Shown: positions 63,110-64,000 of the stretch, piece after piece
How the letters are laid out: every line of letters starts with the position of its first letter
Numbering within the stretch: the first letter of the stretch is position 1
NCBI RefSeq assembly: GCF_007743815.1
Contig: NZ_CP036265.1
Coordinates: 4,595,823 to 4,659,822, forward strand
DNA: 64,000 bases
Source of the DNA: Alienimonas californiensis
GTDB taxonomy: Bacteria; Planctomycetota; Planctomycetia; Planctomycetales; Planctomycetaceae
Reading direction: 5' to 3'
Position numbers and translations under genes: made by a program
Notes under the pieces: model-generated
What the model saw: the letters and a program-made list of their open reading frames with translations, nothing else
What the model was told of the DNA's origin: nothing
Databases searched by the model: none

Positions 63110-64000
63110 ACGGCCGCGATCCGCGGGGTCGAGTCGCTGCCCGTCGGCCCTCAATCGTTCGCGGAGGGCCGCGTAGTCCACGTCCTGCACCGGGACGCCC
63201 TGCTCGGCGGCGAGCGCGGCGGCCGTCGCGGCGCTCTGCCCGAGGACCATGAACACCGGCTCCATGCGGATGCTGCCGAACGCGATATGCGTCGCCGACA
63301 GGCAGACCGGCACGAGCAGGTTCGTACATTCCTCCCGCTTCGGCACGATCGAGCGGTAGGCGATGGGGTAGGGGCCGGCGACGCGGGTCTCGATATTGCC
63401 CTCGTTGCGGACGTGGCCGTCCTCGGTGACGTATCGCTGGGTGTTGTGCGAATCCATGCCGTAGGCGGCCAGCCCGACGGAATCCTCCGCAACCGTTTTA
63501 CCTTCGCAATGGCTCTGCGTCATGACGAGGGGACCGACCATCCGGCGGGCCTCGCGGACGTAAAGTTGCTCCTGCCAGCCGTCCTCCCGGGCGAACTCGT
63601 CTTTGCAGGTCCCCCATTTCGAGACGGCGTCCCGCACCTTCTGCGGCACCCGCGGGTGGTTGGCGAGGGTCCACATCAACCCCTGCTGGTAATCGCGGTG
63701 CCGCTGGACGATGCGGTCGCGTTCCTCATAGCCGGCTTCCGGGTAGTCGTAGTTCTGACCGATAAAGTCGGTCGAGAACCCGTCGCGGTTGTTGGTGTCG
63801 GTCTTCCGGTTCGGCATCGAGGAGTTAATCCACGGCACGCCGCCGTAGCCCGCCTCGTAATTCCGCAGCAGCAATTCATAGTTCCGCTCCTCGTAGCCGG
63901 CCGGCTTGACGAACGGGATGCGGTTCTTGGGGTGGTCGGTCAGGCACATCCGGAAGCAGTAGGCCTGCACCCGTTTGTCGCCCGCGCCTTCCTCGCCGGG
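63095..64000 (-). CDS. FAD-dependent oxidoreductase, C-terminal part (cut off by the window edge)
   Basis: 302 residues visible; the start lies beyond base 64000. Matches the C-terminal part of FAD_oxidored-type proteins common in planctomycetes: [30 protein letters not shown], then a block [33 protein letters not shown] and [18 protein letters not shown], and a C-terminal [27 protein letters not shown] (in part) with ...[15 protein letters not shown]. The N-terminal Rossmann FAD motif would be outside the window. Such proteins are often exported and linked to carbohydrate breakdown; the substrate is unknown. Confidence 0.85.
   Translation of the reverse strand, partial: PGEEGAGDKRVQAYCFRMCLTDHPKNRIPFVKPAGYEERNYELLLRNYEAGYGGVPWINSSMPNRKTDTNNRDGFSTDFIGQNYDYPEAGYEERDRIVQRHRDYQQGLMWTLANHPRVPQKVRDAVSKWGTCKDEFAREDGWQEQLYVREARRMVGPLVMTQSHCEGKTVAEDSVGLAAYGMDSHNTQRYVTEDGHVRNEGNIETRVAGPYPIAYRSIVPKREECTNLLVPVCLSATHIAFGSIRMEPVFMVLGQSAATAAALAAEQGVPVQDVDYAALRERLRADGQRLDPADRGRPDGR

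Noticed and set aside
1..64000. tRNA, rRNA, CRISPR arrays, integrases or transposases
   Set aside because: None of the usual sequence hallmarks was seen; the palindromic elements are too short and carry no transposase.

Overview
The window is about 70% GC by eye, densely coded and intron-free, with many GTG and some TTG starts. Its content suggests a planctomycete (Planctomycetota, perhaps an Alienimonas-like member of the Planctomycetaceae; this is inference). The signs are a type II secretion locus with an oversized secretin, Gly/Ala/Asp-rich secreted proteins, DUF3500, DUF1570, PQQ-like propeller and FG-GAP/ASPIC proteins, and short palindromic repeats whose arms begin ACYARCCCGA. No rRNA, tRNA, CRISPR array, integrase or transposase was seen.

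Layout. (1) 1-15485: end of a secretin-N-domain protein, then a type II secretion / pseudopilin locus gspE-F-G-H-I-J-K-L-M-D, mostly coupled by 4-bp ATGA/GTGA overlaps. (2) 15606-19457: envelope proteins (lipoprotein, Gly-rich BON protein, LRR lipoprotein, DUF3500), closed by a strong hairpin. (3) 19515-36520: a secreted alpha/beta-hydrolase-like protein whose nucleophile is replaced, purC, a GH10-like barrel without its catalytic glutamates, a 1570-aa PQQ-propeller protein, a sugar isomerase/epimerase, two DUF457 membrane proteins around a DUF2254 protein, and a DUF1570 zincin-like protein. (4) 36624-43696: ribD, a TPR protein, pyrF, then an alpha/beta hydrolase, DoxX, pirin and rhodanese. 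(5) 43770-52014: a SulP transporter, about 1.3 kb of degraded sequence, and three exported proteins (FG-GAP/ASPIC, a propeller-like protein, an alginate-export-type porin). (6) 52288-62771: a nitrate-assimilation operon behind a good sigma-54 promoter: a fused DmsB-DmsC-like subunit, molybdopterin nitrate reductase, NarK/NrtP transporter, NirA, a flavoprotein reductase with an extra Fe-S domain, an AhpD-like protein and MobA. (7) 63095-64000: 3' part of an FAD-dependent oxidoreductase.

How they work together. The GspE ATPase, GspF platform, pseudopilins, GspL/M and GspD would form a secretion or pilus-like machine; several downstream proteins carry signal peptides and could be among its envelope clients. 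In the nitrate operon, NarK would import nitrate, NasA would reduce it to nitrite, probably fed by quinol through the fused Fe-S/membrane subunit, and NirA would make ammonium with electrons from the NADPH/FAD flavoprotein. MobA would supply the molybdenum cofactor, and the sigma-54 promoter ties the set to nitrogen status. The most noteworthy features are this operon's electron-transfer layout, the palindromic element translated inside gspI, and the hydrolase-fold proteins that have lost catalytic residues.
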